64,000 nt of DNA. Source: Grifola frondosa (taxonomy: Eukaryota; Basidiomycota; Agaricomycetes; Polyporales; Grifolaceae). Shown here piece by piece: positions 49,960-61,579 of this stretch. Positions within the stretch are counted from its first letter, which is position 1. Each line of letters starts with the position of its first letter. The stretch spans positions 930,001 through 994,000 of the forward strand of contig LUGG01000022.1 of the NCBI GenBank assembly GCA_001683735.1, read 5' to 3'. The position numbers and the translations under genes were made by a program. The notes below the pieces were generated by a model. The model ran no database searches and had not been told where the DNA came from. It worked only from the letters and a program-made list of their open reading frames with translations.

Positions 49960-51864
49960 CTGGCCGGAATTCTCTTGAGTGGGCCAAGCTTGAGCCACCG
50001 TGAGTGTCGCTCTCGCCGTGACTCCCAGTCTCCTATGATCCGGTAGACTAGGCTCCCGTCTTCCCGACACCAGACTCCCTGCCTACGGAAACTCATCCTA
50101 TTTCTTCTGCGAACGTCAGCCACCGTCCTCCTTCCGCCAGGTCTTCCTCCTCCCATCCTGCCACCTGACCGCTTCATCGTTGCGTATAACTCTCAATGTC
50201 TCCCACACAATCCTTCGTTGTCCACTTTACTCTCCGGTCCTTGTGGCGTTAGAGTTTGTGCTGCATCCGTACGTCATTCTCTCATGCGCAAGCCTGCTGA
50301 TAGATTGCATGTAGCATACCAGATAATACCAGATGCAACTAAAATGCACGCTGTGAACAAGCAGAGGACATATATATGCTACTGCGCCGCTTTCGAGCTC
50401 CCTGCGGCTTGGCTTGGCTTGGCTTTCCACTCTTCCCCGTCCTAGGTGGTCCCTCGCGTGTCCTCTCAACATGCGCCATCTTGCATTCACAAATCCACAT
50501 CCGACCACTGTCTGCGCTATCGCATCCCATGCTCTCACCAGCGCCATCTCACAGTCCACCTGATCACACTTAACTACTGACATAGTTGTCATCAAATATT
50601 TCGCCGACCGTGTTGGGTACGTGCGCGCTCGCGCCATTCTCATCATCTCAACTTCTTTGTGCGATTTCTCGAAGTCATGTATTCTACCCTGACTCGTAGC
50701 TAGTATGCCGACGGGGAACTGCATATTGCATCGATGTCGCTATATTCAGTACCGAAGTGCCTTTGCTACTCTGCTCGTATTATGCAATGTGAGTGAATCA
50801 CGCGAGCTTCGAGTGATGAACGGTCGCTGCATCCTGACCAATCCTGCAGTATTAGCTAAACTCTACGCCCCCGACTGACTCAGTCGTACGCAGACGTCCC
50901 TCACATAATTGCTATTCCAAGTCGAATGATAAAAGCTATGTCTAAAAACATCCGAAGGGCCATGCAAAGTGTTCGCAGCAAGCTCAAATCATTATATCTT
51001 CTTCCTCGCACAGGCTTCGGACTTCTCAGAGATCTCAGCCAGCATGAATGGTTCTCCGAGGAGCCACCTGTGCCTTGAAATCGTACGGTCAGATGGAACT
51101 GTACATGTATGGGACGACGCACGCGCTCTACATCTTCCGCGCGTTCCCGCGTGCGACCGTGATGGTCCTTGCTGTTCATTCGCACTTCTAGCAGCTGGCC
51201 CAATGATGACGCACGATCTTGATCAGGCGACTGTATTTTGCAGATGCGCGATTTCGGGTGGCTGAAGTCCGTCTTCTTCCACGACGCTCGGTACCAGAAT
51301 GATGCAGAATTGAAGTTCGCTGTTCTTCGCTGGCATATATATCGTTGCGTGACGGCGGAGCATCGTTGCACTCCGCCGTGGACGCAGCAAATCGCTCGAC
51401 GCATGATGCTGTGTTAGCTAGTGCCACCTCGACCGCAGTCGCCGCTGGCTCTATTCCTACGTCATCTGACAAACAACGAACCTCCCATCTTGATACACAG
51501 CCTGTGCTTCGACTTCTTTCTGATGTTCCCGTTCGACCATTGGTTGTCTATTCACAACTGTGATTTGCTCACTTGGAGTCCGTGCTGTTGTATCATGTGT
51601 TCAGAAAAGATGTCGTGATTGATCAGGCTGTTCTCTGCATTGTTAATTTTACTGATGTCTAGCATGGTTCGTGGATAGGTGTTGCAATATTTTCAGAAGT
51701 AATATATTATTGCAGTCGCCTTATCTCGACTAGTATTCGCGGCGAACCTTGAAATATCCCTTCGCATTGTCGGAGACTCAGCGGAGATACGCTGGTGTCT
51801 TAGTGAGCATTATCACTAGTGTTTGAATGTAGAGCGGCGGTGCTGAGATGAGCTGTGTACGTTG
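49960..51864. repeat. Spacer A, copy 6 (inverted), left of the insertion
   Basis: Reverse-orientation spacer A. It is interrupted by the 2.1-kb element and continues at 53979-54110. The frame at 50901-51404 (minus, 167 codons) is the longest open reading of the unassigned conserved zone but is not kept in sisters. Confidence 0.6.
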
Positions 51865-51872
51865 GTACGTCC

Positions 51873-52571
51873 CACCTCAGACAGGGCCTGAGGCTACCTC
51901 TCAGGGGGGGTTTCTGTGTTATGGGAAACCCACCTGAGAGGTACCCTCTAATTGAGGCTCAAGCTCAGAGCCTCAGTAGGGGCATTAAAAACTCCAAATC
52001 ATAAAATAAATAGATTACTTATGTTTGATACATATAGATTATGAGCTTGGTATCCTATGAAAGTTGGCCCAAACAAACATTTGAGCCTCTGAATGATCCT
52101 CAAAAAGGAGCCTCCAGATGATCATAAAAAATATAAATAGCTTTGTAATAGGATTGCAATGTTACTTGATACTAAAAAGAACACAAATTTTAATCTGTAC
52201 ATGCAAGACCTGAGGATGATATAGAATATGTTATATGTTGCAAAATATACCATTTAGGGTATATTTTGATCTCAGCCACTATATGTTGTTCTTTGTATTC
52301 CTCCTTCAATTGCATATGTACTCTCTCCATTCAACTTGTATGCTTCTCCTAATGACATGTCCTTTCATGTTATATATAAATTATGTCCTCAATATGTATT
52401 TATGCTCTGTCATTTTCTGCATCTTTAAGAGGAATCCTTTCAGGATTACAATTCTTCTACTGGTCCAATCAGAGTGCACTTGGTATCTTTAAAACACTGC
52501 ATTGAACCCTAATTGAATGAAATTTTATTTAAGACAAAGGGATCAGTATTCATCCCAAAATTCACAAATCA
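51873..52571 (+). repeat. Left 699-bp terminal inverted repeat
   Basis: Reverse complement of 53272-53970, with only isolated differences seen (for example A versus G at the tenth base from the end). An 85-codon frame at 52235-52492 is mirrored exactly in the other repeat and is not protein-like. Confidence 0.9.
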
Positions 52572-53271
52572 AATATGTGGAAAATTACATGTTATGTTTC
52601 GCATTTTTTAACATCAATTCAGGTCTGATCTTTATGCAAGTCTTTTCAATATATGCACAATGTTTATATCTCATGAATGACACCTTAATTACTTTTATGA
52701 AATGGAAATTCACTGCAATGAATTCCTATCAGTTATTCCAAAAGATTGTTATATTGTATTGTTATATCAAATTGAAACAAAGATCAAACCATATAACCAT
52801 GTGAGGATATATACTAGCTCTAGAATGAGCCTAAAATGATTATATTCAGACATGTATTGAGGAAGCTATGAGCAGATCAGTGTATTTGGTCCTAATGCAC
52901 AGTTCAGGTGACTTTGGCTACTTGAAGCAGTACTGACCATGTAGCCACAATCTGATGCTCCGGAGATACATCCCCTATATCTTCACCAGTTCTTGGCCAA
53001 AATTCATATTGCTTATTACATCATATAGATGGATATAATCTATGCATGTGTGCAAGAAATGGTATTTCTAAATGCTATAAAACAAATGCTAGAGGGGTAT
53101 ACCATATTTATATAAATTCATAATAACAGAATGGATTCTCATCACAGGAATATGATTGAGAGCTTATTGGAACAATATTCTGAACACCAACAACTGCAAA
53201 AAGCTACATATAAAATAGACAATTAGGTGCAGAGATATCACAGTATTAGTATTGAGAATATTCTGAACAGA

Positions 53272-53970
53272 TGATTTGTGAATTTTGGGATGAATACTGA
53301 TCCCTTTGTCTTAAATAAAATTTCATTCAATTAGGGTTCAATGCAGTGTTTTAAAGATACCAAGTGCACTCTGATTGGACCAGTAGAAGAATTGTAATCC
53401 TGAAAGGATTCCTCTTAAAGATGCAGAAAATGACAGAGCATAAATACATATTGAGGACATAATTTATATATAACATGAAAGGACATGTCATTAGAAGAAG
53501 CATACAAGTTGAATGGAGAGAGTACATATGCAATTGAAGGAGGAATACAAAGAACAACATATAGTGGCTGAGATCAAAATATACCCTAAATGGTATATTT
53601 TGCAACATATAACATATTCTATATCATCCTCAGGTCTTGCATGTACAGATTAAAATTTGTGTTCTTTTTAGTATCAAGTAACATTGCAATCCTATTACAA
53701 AGCTATTTATATTTTTTATGATCATCTGGAGGCTCCTTTTTGAGGATCATTCAGAGGCTCAAATGTTTGTTTGGGCCAACTTTCATAGGATACCAAGCTC
53801 ATAATCTATATGTATCAAACATAAGTAATCTATTTATTTTATGATTTGGAGTTTTTAATGCCCCTACTGAGGCTCTGAGCTTGAGCCTCAATTAGAGGGT
53901 ACCTCTCAGGTGGGTTTCCCATAACACAGAAACCCCCCCTGAGAGGTAGCCTCAGGCCCTGCCTGAGGTG
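53272..53970 (-). repeat. Right 699-bp terminal inverted repeat
   Basis: Mate of 51873-52571. The near-identity of the arms over their full length implies recent insertion or ongoing homogenisation. Confidence 0.9.
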
Positions 53971-54114
53971 GTACGTCCTCTGTCATCAGCCATTCATGTA
54001 ATTCGATGGTGTTTTGTTTGAAACTGTGCCTCCGGAAATATCACAGCATAAATACGGTCAATCAGATCATGACTGCGAGGAGATGTAAGCGCAGTGAAAT
54101 CGTTCTCGAGGTGA

Positions 54115-54121
54115 ATATAAG
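54115..54121 (+). promoter_or_regulatory. TATA box of DUF6533-6
   Basis: ATATAAG about 65 bp before the ATG at 54184. The 2.1-kb element lies 145 bp further upstream, so the core promoter is intact. Confidence 0.5.
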
Positions 54122-54183
54122 AGTTGGTTCTCTCTGTCTCTCCTAAAGCATTCAATCCCAAGTCATTCGGACTAGCTAATATC

Positions 54184-55437
54184 ATGTCATCCACAGTTAC
54201 CGCCGAAGAGTATCAGCAATTGTGAGTGATGCTCCCCGCAATAATTCCTCATCTGATAGATCCTACACAGCTTCATCGAAATACATTGTGGTGTATCAGT
54301 GGCCGGTCAGTTGTTCAAGTACTTACGATCTCAAGCCATTTTCTCATTCCAATTCGTCACAGCTCTCCTGGTCTATGAGTACCTCATCACGTTTGATCGT
54401 GAATACCAACTCGTGTGGAAGCGTCCATTTTCGGCGGCCACTTTGATATTTTTGTTAGCAAGATACCCTCTTCTTCTAGAAAATGTTCTCGACCTTCCAT
54501 CGATATATCCATTATCATTTAGGGTACAGTTCTTGTCCAATTGCTGTAGACTGTCTTAGCCCACTCAAACATCCAGAGCTGTTCCGCATTGGTTTGGTTG
54601 TCGCTAGCTTTGGATCTGCTCTTCCTTTTTCTGGCGGCCGGTGAGTCCCATGGGCCGTATGATATTCTTACTTCTGATTGGTCATTTTTATTCTGTGCAG
54701 CATTTTCAAGTCTCCGAGTATATGCATTGTCTGGTCGTCGATGGAAAATTGCTTCGTTGGTATTCATCTTGTCCCTGGTCTCCATCGGCATCCAACTGGT
54801 GAGCCCTGTCCTCTGCATTGACCTTGGCATGTAATTGAAGTGTGACACGTGCTTCCAGTTTGAGGATGTACGGCAAGTGGTGATTGTAGCTCCACCTCCC
54901 ATTAATTGCACAAATGTCCCTTTGGGCTCACCGGAGCTTATAAACATGTCAGTCAAATTTCTCCATTTCATTGCATCTTTTCGACTGAATTTGTATGTCA
55001 TATAGATGTATGCGTTGCTATCGGCTTCGTACTGCTCAAGTGATCAGCTCACGACTTACTTGCAGTGGCGTATGTACAGCGTGCGACAACAATCACTGCA
55101 GATGTGCTTGTTCTCGCAATCACTGTACACCAGACATACTGGACAAGACGAGGTGTCGCAGAGGCTAATCTCCGAACTCCATTGCACACATTGATCTTGA
55201 GGGATGGTCAGTATCCTTTCTGCCTTGACATATGCGCCGAGCTGAAACTCCATCAGGTACAATATACTTCTTGTAGGTTACAAATAGTCAAGACAGGCCT
55301 GCTGTTATTTTAACAATGATATGCCTCATAGAGTCTTGTTGATCTTGAACATTGCAGATATCCTATTGATATATTTGGGAGAAACCTTTGTAAGTAGATT
55401 CATCTCGCATCCCTGCCAATATTCACTCATGGGGACT
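54184..55437 (+). pseudogene. DUF6533 membrane protein, unit 6 (truncated)
   Basis: Start MSSTVTAEEYQQ; exons 1-6 splice as in sisters (LLVYEYLITFDREYQLVWK, FLLARYPLLL, LRVYALSGRRWKIAS, PPINCTN). Exon 7 begins with TGA where sisters have TGC, an in-frame stop. Exons 8 and 9 (TIYFL, ILLIYLGETF) are still recognisable. Homology ends at 55437 inside the following intron, so exons 10 and 11 and the acidic tail are absent. This is the right border of the amplified array. Confidence 0.72.
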
Positions 55438-55439
55438 AT

Positions 55440-55715
55440 GCAATATCGCCAGGAGTCGTAGAGATTCAGTTAGCCAGATACATCCGGTACATCACCTTCA
55501 CCTGTGCCGGATACACCCGGGAGGTGGGCTCACCTTCTGCTTTTGCCCTTGCATTGGGTCAGATACATCTCGCCAATTCGGATACAACCGAGATTGCGAG
55601 ATGCATCGGACTCCGCGCTTCAATTATGGCAAAATAAATGCATTTGACCCGGATTGAACCCGTGACCTTGGAAAGCAAAGCACGTACCTGATACAACTGC
55701 GCCATGAAGGCTTTA
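55440..55715 (-). mobile_element. tRNA-derived SINE-like sequence
   Basis: Minus strand begins with a tRNA-like head: an A-box match TGGCGCAGTTGT near 55693-55704 and a B-box match GGTTCAATCC near 55650-55660, followed by about 200 bp with repeated GATGTATC/GATGCATC words. Acceptor and T stems do not pair, so it is not a working tRNA gene. It starts where the DUF6533-6 homology stops. No convincing target duplication. Confidence 0.4.
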
Positions 55716-55756
55716 CAAATTTATATGGAGCTATCTTAATATCCACTCATTTTTGA

Positions 55757-55850
55757 GTGGTGCTCGATATATCCATCCCGCCGCCCATATACATCCTGCC
55801 TCCCATATACATCCAGCTGTCCATATCCATCCCACCTCCCTTCCTCATTC
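55757..55850. repeat. Short tandem repeat, about 20-bp unit
   Basis: Four imperfect units built around CCATATACATCC and CCATCCCACCTCCC. The 89-codon frame over it is a product of the repeat. Confidence 0.5.
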
Positions 55851-56029
55851 ATGCAGGTCGGATATTCATACATACCAAGATCTTTTCATCTTATAACTAC
55901 ATGCTCACATGTATACACAAAGTAGTACACTCTTACATGTATAGTAATAATTCAGCATTCCTTCCCCTCCGTTATAGTGGACAACTGTCCAAACAGAGCT
56001 CTGTGCCGGCTTGCGCACGCGGGTAATGT

Positions 56030-56420
56030 CCCAAGCTCAAATACGAAGCCGCCAAAACCGTGCGCACGGATCTCTTCGAAATTGTGTGCGCGCATCTCTT
56101 CACTGAAGTGTATGCAAATTCAATCATTTACCTAATTGCGCATGCACTTTCTGTGTCCTCTCAGCACAAAATACAATGCACACCAGCATCGTGTGCATAG
56201 ATTTCTTCAAAATTATGCATGCAGCGTGCAGACCTCTTCAAAAAAACACCGTGCATCATAATCGTGCGCGAGTCTCTCCTTCAACGCAAATTGAACTGTT
56301 TGCTTAATTGCGCGGGTACATTTTGTGCATCTCCAAGCTCGTGCATACATGCGCTTCCGTCGCGCTTCTAATAATATGAAAACACCGAAATCCATTACAG
56401 TACTCAATGCCACCATCCTA
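56030..56420. repeat. Degenerate repeats, no gene
   Basis: Three diverged copies of a segment with GTGCGCGCATCTCTTC and CTAATTGCGC-like words. No coding frame is supported. The stretch to 56630 also holds nothing recognisable apart from the end of the KDZ gene. Confidence 0.4.
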
Positions 56421-56632
56421 CATACTAATCCACATCCGTAATGCTTACCCTAAGGTCCAGCACTGTAACCGTATTCTACCAAACACGTTAGTGTAGTGCT
56501 AATTGCATTCGTTCAATACTTACCGTCTCTATCCTATTTGCGAACGAAATCCTCCCAACGACAACAACCGCGAATAACGACATGCTTGCCTAGATTATAA
56601 TGAGTACGGCACCACCTACGCGAATATCTGAC

Positions 56633-59600
56633 TCACTTTCGCGCATATGCGGCTGCCCCATGGTCTCCGCCCTTATCCAACTCCTCCGCTTTCCTCAGCC
56701 AGTCGCGCTCGAAGTATAAGAAAAATCGCAACGTCCGCCGCATTTCCTCCTCGACCAGCAACACTTCCTTGTGCCAACGCCTTGAGGGCATTTGATCTGA
56801 ACCAGTGAACGCGCAGTGCTTTCCCGATGCACGTCAGTCCTAAATCCTCTGTGGAATATTGTGTACATACCGTCCTCGAAAAACTCCTCATATCCCCCCG
56901 CAGCTTGACCTTCCACAAAAGAAAAGTTCTCCCAGATCCACGAAGGTGCTTCCTTGCTTTGCCCGATTTGTTGTTGCGCCGAATACATTGTGAACTTGCG
57001 GACATCTTCACGCTTCAGTTCCCTGTATGTAGGATCGTTAGCATTCATACCCAGCATTACCATAATCCGTCGCCGCGGCGATATTCGTCGGCCGCTCTGT
57101 TGATGGCTAGTTGCTTCTGCCGGATTTGGTTTGTTGCCCGAGTATTCGCCCTTTGGCCCGAAACATTATGTTTCGCGATCTTGAAAGCCTCGTTAGTGAT
57201 GATGTGAGTGCGCACATCGTCCAGGGCATCGTTCGCTTGAGATTGTCGCAATTTCTGTTCTACCTCGATTGCACCGGCCATAATGTTGTGGTTGCGCACG
57301 GCCGGATCGTACGACGATGGCACATCTATCTGGATTGCATCGACCTCGAACCACGCCGTACTTTTTGTACGCTGCGCTCATCCTCCGGCTCCGGGTCACG
57401 CTTGCGCTTCCCTTTGGCCTTGCTGGTGGAAGTGACGGAGTCTTCGTTCTTGTCGTCTACTGCAGGCGCGGCCAAAGGAAATGATCTGGAGAAAGGACCG
57501 GGTGATTCCTCTTCTACGGCCTTCGCCGCCTCGTCGACCAACGGGGACAGATATCGATCCGATATATCTCTCCATTCCTTCCACTTCGCTGCGAACTGCT
57601 TGCGCTTATCGTCCAGCTCAGAGTGTGCACTATCCGTGCCATAATCATCTTGAATTGCAGCGAGAAGTGATAATCTAGCCAGTGTATGTCAGCAGTGCTG
57701 CTCGAAAGCAGAGGTCCTACGCACTTTTGAGTCTGGAGAGAGATGCCTTGCTCAATAGCCTCCACTAGACCCGGTGTCGCCGAATGATTGGGATCCGTTC
57801 GTGTGTTGAGATGCGCCAACATTTGTTTTTGTGTCAGGGCTGCGGCGCTTCGTCAGAACGGCAAAAGTCATCTGAACATTTACTCACCTGCCTCCCTGCG
57901 AGGCTCATACACATTCTCTAGGTCCTTGTGTTTCCCCATATCGACCACTTTCCGCAGCCACTCATCCTCCTGCTGCTTCCAGTTTGCTAATTTCTCCGTG
58001 CTCACGTTTTCCTCCACACTGACCAGATGATCAGTTGCCACCTTCAGCTGCTTGACCGCATTCGTGTTTGCTTGATAACGATCGACCTGTGCAATGTACA
58101 TCAGTAGTATACGTCAAATTCAGCAATGAAGACCACACTTAAGCTGTGAACGCGGCGGATGTTCATGTCGGAGTGATGATCGTTGATCACGTCGTGGCGG
58201 TGACCCGACGTCATTTCTCGAGTCCGCGAAGCTAAGGCGTTGAGGGTAGCCCAAATCCTCTCAGGAGCTTCACCATCAGTCATCCCCACCCCTGGCAACC
58301 AATAGTAAGAGAACTTGAACCGACATTGCGCGATGTGAGCCGGCAAATGGAATTTGCCAACCGCTGCCAACGTCTGAGGCAAGCGGTAAGACTGTATCGA
58401 GGGGAGGTCTATCGCACGTTGTGCAATCCAATGTAGGCGTGCGGCCAAATGAATTCGGTATTGACAATTGATATCGTAACCGGAAACGTGTAATCGAAGT
58501 CCCATCCATGGCTGTAACGGAAAGCATTGCAAAATCAACATTCGCGAATCTGCACCATCGGTTAGATCATAAGTGTGCGAGCATACCGTGGTGCATACCT
58601 TTCGCCTTTCTGCAGGTCCACGCCACCACACGGAAGCACGAACATGTGGCGAGCGCACGACAACCCAACGGTTCCTGATATTCGCCCGCCGTACCGCCCG
58701 TAGCCCAACGCCCCGAACTTGTGGCATGTAGTAGGCTGATAAATTGTTAGCGTTCATGTCTGACGAAACAGAAAATCGCTCACCTCTTTTTGAATCGGCC
58801 CAAGCCGCTTTTGATACAAGTCGAACTCTCGCTCATTCGCGTAGTACGCTGCCCCAAGGGTCAGCGGTAGATCGTTCGGGTCCATGGGTTTCTCGCGTTG
58901 ATTTTGATGGAAGTTGCCATCCACGGTATGAAAAAGAGCGTCCAGAAAACTAGATATCAATGTATTAAGCACAATCCATTATAATGGATTAGGTATCGCG
59001 CTCACCGTTGCCCTTCCGGTCTCGTTCGCCAGTGCGGATCCATGTTGATGCCCGGTGTGGGCATGCTGGACACAACACTGCGAGACTGCCCCTTGGCAAA
59101 TGAATTTGCGGCTGTGTGCCTGCTCGTTTGACCGATCGTAAAAATGTAAATTCACGAGCAGCCGTCAAAAGCTCTCGATAGCGGTCCTGTACACCGTCAC
59201 GTCAGCGTGCAATCCGCCTCACAACCAGATCCACTTACCGGAACACTGTCGGGAGCCACGTTGTCCGTAGTCCCCGCAGAAAAGTGAAGTAGTCGTGCGC
59301 ATTCATCTGCGACTGCACAGATAGCAAATGGAAGTCGCGGAATATTGATCGCGAAGCCGTCATCGGACGTCCAGGATGCGAAACAACCCAAATTGGATCA
59401 GCTGAAGGGGTCTGCTAGGCGGACGACCGTCGGACAGACGACAAGGCAAAAATGCACACACATGGAATGACGCCATGGGCATGAACTACCGTCATGCGGC
59501 GAGGTTCTGATAACGAATTAGGGCATATGGAACCTTCATGACCCAATCGGATAACGAGACCGAGCTCTCCAAGAGCACGTCGACGCCAAAAACCGCTCGT

Positions 59601-60137
59601 GGCATCCCACTCTTCTACTCGGTGGAAAGGGGTGTTGAAATGGTCGGCGATGATGCATTTGCGACACAAGGAGGATGAGTGATAACAGTCGAAGCAACGG
59701 TACATTGGGTCCTCTGTACCGCATGCAGACTTGCACTTCGCGCACGAGCATGTCCCGCCGGTTCCAGACGTTGGACCTTGTTCTCGTTGCAAAATCCCTG
59801 CCAAGGCTTGCGTCGCCCAATCTTTGAGAAATTGGGCCATGCGCACGGAAGGTGGCTATGAGTAGAATTAGTAAATCATCAGAGTCGCCACCGTGCTACG
59901 CACAATTGTATTGTTGACCGTAGCATTGCCACTTTGCACCTTCGACGGCTGTGACTCCTTCGCATATGGTGCGGGTAAAGCCCCAGGTTGATCCCCAACT
60001 CCAACCTTTCGAGCCGCCCAAGGATCAGGGGACACTGACGTCGAGGAAGATGAAGCCGCAGATTGGAATATATTTGATAGCCCAAACAGCCCGCTTTGCT
60101 TCGCGCGGACTTTGCTCGCCTTAGGTTTGGACGCCAT
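56633..60137 (-). CDS. KDZ transposase with CxC2 cysteine cluster
   Basis: Transposase of the Kyakuja-Dileera-Zisupton group, abundant in basidiomycetes. Start MASKPKASKVRAKQSG at 60137 (basic, Ser-rich N terminus). CxC2 cluster near 59550-59770: CSCAKC, YRCFDCYHSSSLCRKC, then HFNTPFHRVEEW and ELGLVIRLGH. Then MNAHDYFTFLRGLR (about 59270), GSLAVLCPACPH (about 59075), FLDALFHTVDGNFH, the core GYDINCQY (about 58470), KFHLPAHIAQCRFKFSY, GVGMTDGEAPERIWATLN and a C-terminal helical part with LPSSYDPAVRNHN, QSQANDALDDVR, GQRANTRA and PSWIWENFSF, ending YARK at 56633. Exons are joined by short introns. A possible frame slip near 58520, an in-frame TGA near 59360 and a 36-nt first intron are doubtful points. 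Element ends were not found. Confidence 0.82.
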
Positions 60138-60521
60138 AGGTCATGTCGTCGAACTGAAGGTAGAAACGAAGTCAAAATCCTTCATGAAAAAGCACGTGAC
60201 CCGCACATTTGCCAGGCAGCCCATTCCATATCAACACCCGCGTTCACCGACAATCGCTCGTTTTCAATGCGAGGGACGGTACTACGTCCAGCGGGGGCCA
60301 GTATTGGTTACTTTCGCAGATACAGCCGTACAACACGGAATACATATTACAAAGCTCAGGCAGCGCCGCTTCTTTCCCCCTCCCTACATATTCTCCTGAA
60401 ATGCGGACGACAGGGTACCTTAATTGTCTTCACCATGGGCCTCCGGCTCCGTATACGAATGCAGGAAGATCCAATACTGCAATCCTGACATCAGTCGAGA
60501 AAGCAATGTATAAAAAGTGAA

Positions 60522-61215
60522 TTATCGTACCGGTAGGTGACGGCGTGCCCAACGATCGATTTCTAAAAGACGCGCTTCGATCGGACGAGCAGGTTCCTTC
60601 GCAGCATCTTCAATCTTCCGGATGAACATCTCCCAACCTTCTACATAATCCTCCCGGTCCTCACAAAAGAATATGTAAATCCTAGCGAGGTCGTGCACGA
60701 TAGCGCGCCCATACTCCGGCACCACGCGCACTACGTCAGGGCTTCCGAGACGCGCGATCCATTGTTCGAACTGTGCTGAGGGGAACAGTTGTTCAGCGGT
60801 GATGGGGAGATTGAACTGCACAACGCGTAAATTCTCTGTTAAAATCCGGACATACACATCACTCACGCGGTTATCGACCTCCAACGGCAATCCCTCCATC
60901 TGAATATAACACACTGGGGTGACGGTTAACGCCCAGTGGATGGAAAGGCCACAATCCCGGCCGGGGACACAACGACATTCGACGTCGCTGGCACGTTGGG
61001 CAATGAGAGTTGTACGTGCACGGAGACTGCATTTGTGCCTTGATCCCGATGCACAGATACTGCTGTGGGAGATGCAGTAGCGGGAGACGGAATAGCGGGA
61101 GCGGAGTAGCTGCATGGGCAAGAGAGTGCGACTGGCGCAGTCTTGAGCGGAATTCAGCCCGACGGCGTGCCATGTACGACGTACGGCTCTCAGGAGACCG
61201 GTGAGTGCGTGGCAT
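60522..61215 (-). CDS. Unassigned protein next to the KDZ transposase
   Basis: The 3' part (below about 60915) is convincingly coding: MEGLPLEVDNRVSDVYVRI, NLPITAEQLFPSAQFEQW, RVVPEYGRAIVHDLARIYIF and ARLLEIDRWARRHLPVR to a stop at 60522, with charged helical character and no membrane segment. The likely start is MPRTHRSPESRTSYMARRR at 61215; between them the frame changes and an intron or frameshift must lie at about 60920-61110. It is co-oriented with and 385 bp upstream of the KDZ gene, so it may be cargo or an accessory protein of that element. Family not recognised. Confidence 0.5.
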
Positions 61216-61575
61216 CGAAAAAGAAACTAGCGGGGAGGTAGAGCAATCAGTCTTTAAGTCCGAAGTACAAGAGACCCTCGTACCAAGGGAAGACACGCAG
61301 ATCAGATACACCTAAAAAGCCTGAAATGACAAGATTATTCGCATGATTAGGGTGAAAAATGGAGCATGCACCGGAAGAGATCCCGCAATCTAAACCGGAC
61401 TGTGAGAGCCGTGGCACTGCATCCAGAGGGTCCAGAGGGCAAATGTTCACCCGAAGAAAGGGTTTCGTGGCCAGGCCGTCATGGGACGCTCAACAGCAGG
61501 TAGTACCTGCCGGAGTATGTCCCGGTCGCTCAACAGACGGTTGTGCGTCTGGAGCTCGGTCGCGACGTGCTAGAG
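61216..61575. other. No gene called
   Basis: Intergenic sequence between the minus-strand gene and the minisatellite. Open frames here (for example from 61359) only run because of the GC-rich repeat downstream. Confidence 0.35.
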
Positions 61576-61579
61576 AGCG

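Larger units (their letters stand above)
51873..53970. mobile_element. 2098-bp element with 699-bp terminal inverted repeats, hAT-like
   Basis: Element of three nearly equal parts: left inverted repeat 51873-52571, unique centre 52572-53271, right inverted repeat 53272-53970. Termini are CACCTCAG...CTGAGGTG. The flanking 8-bp direct repeat GTACGTCC (51865-51872 and 53971-53978) fits hAT or P-type integration. Subterminal GAGCCTC and CCTGAGAGG motifs recur, as expected for transposase-binding sites. It is markedly AT-richer than its surroundings and has no transposase. Units 1 and 5 show the empty site. Confidence 0.9.

Noticed and set aside
52235..52492. 85-codon frame present twice (also 53351-53608, minus)
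   Set aside because: It is duplicated only because it lies inside the 699-bp inverted repeats; composition is AT-rich and not protein-like.
55640..55715. Functional tRNA gene on the minus strand
   Set aside because: A and B boxes are present, but the acceptor and T stems do not pair and the anticodon loop lacks a normal T before the anticodon.
55419..55754. AATAT(T/C)CACTCAT on both sides of the SINE-like piece as a target duplication
   Set aside because: The left copy belongs to the DUF6533 intron of all units, the right one lies beyond the tRNA-like head by about 25 bp, and the DUF6533 gene does not resume after it.
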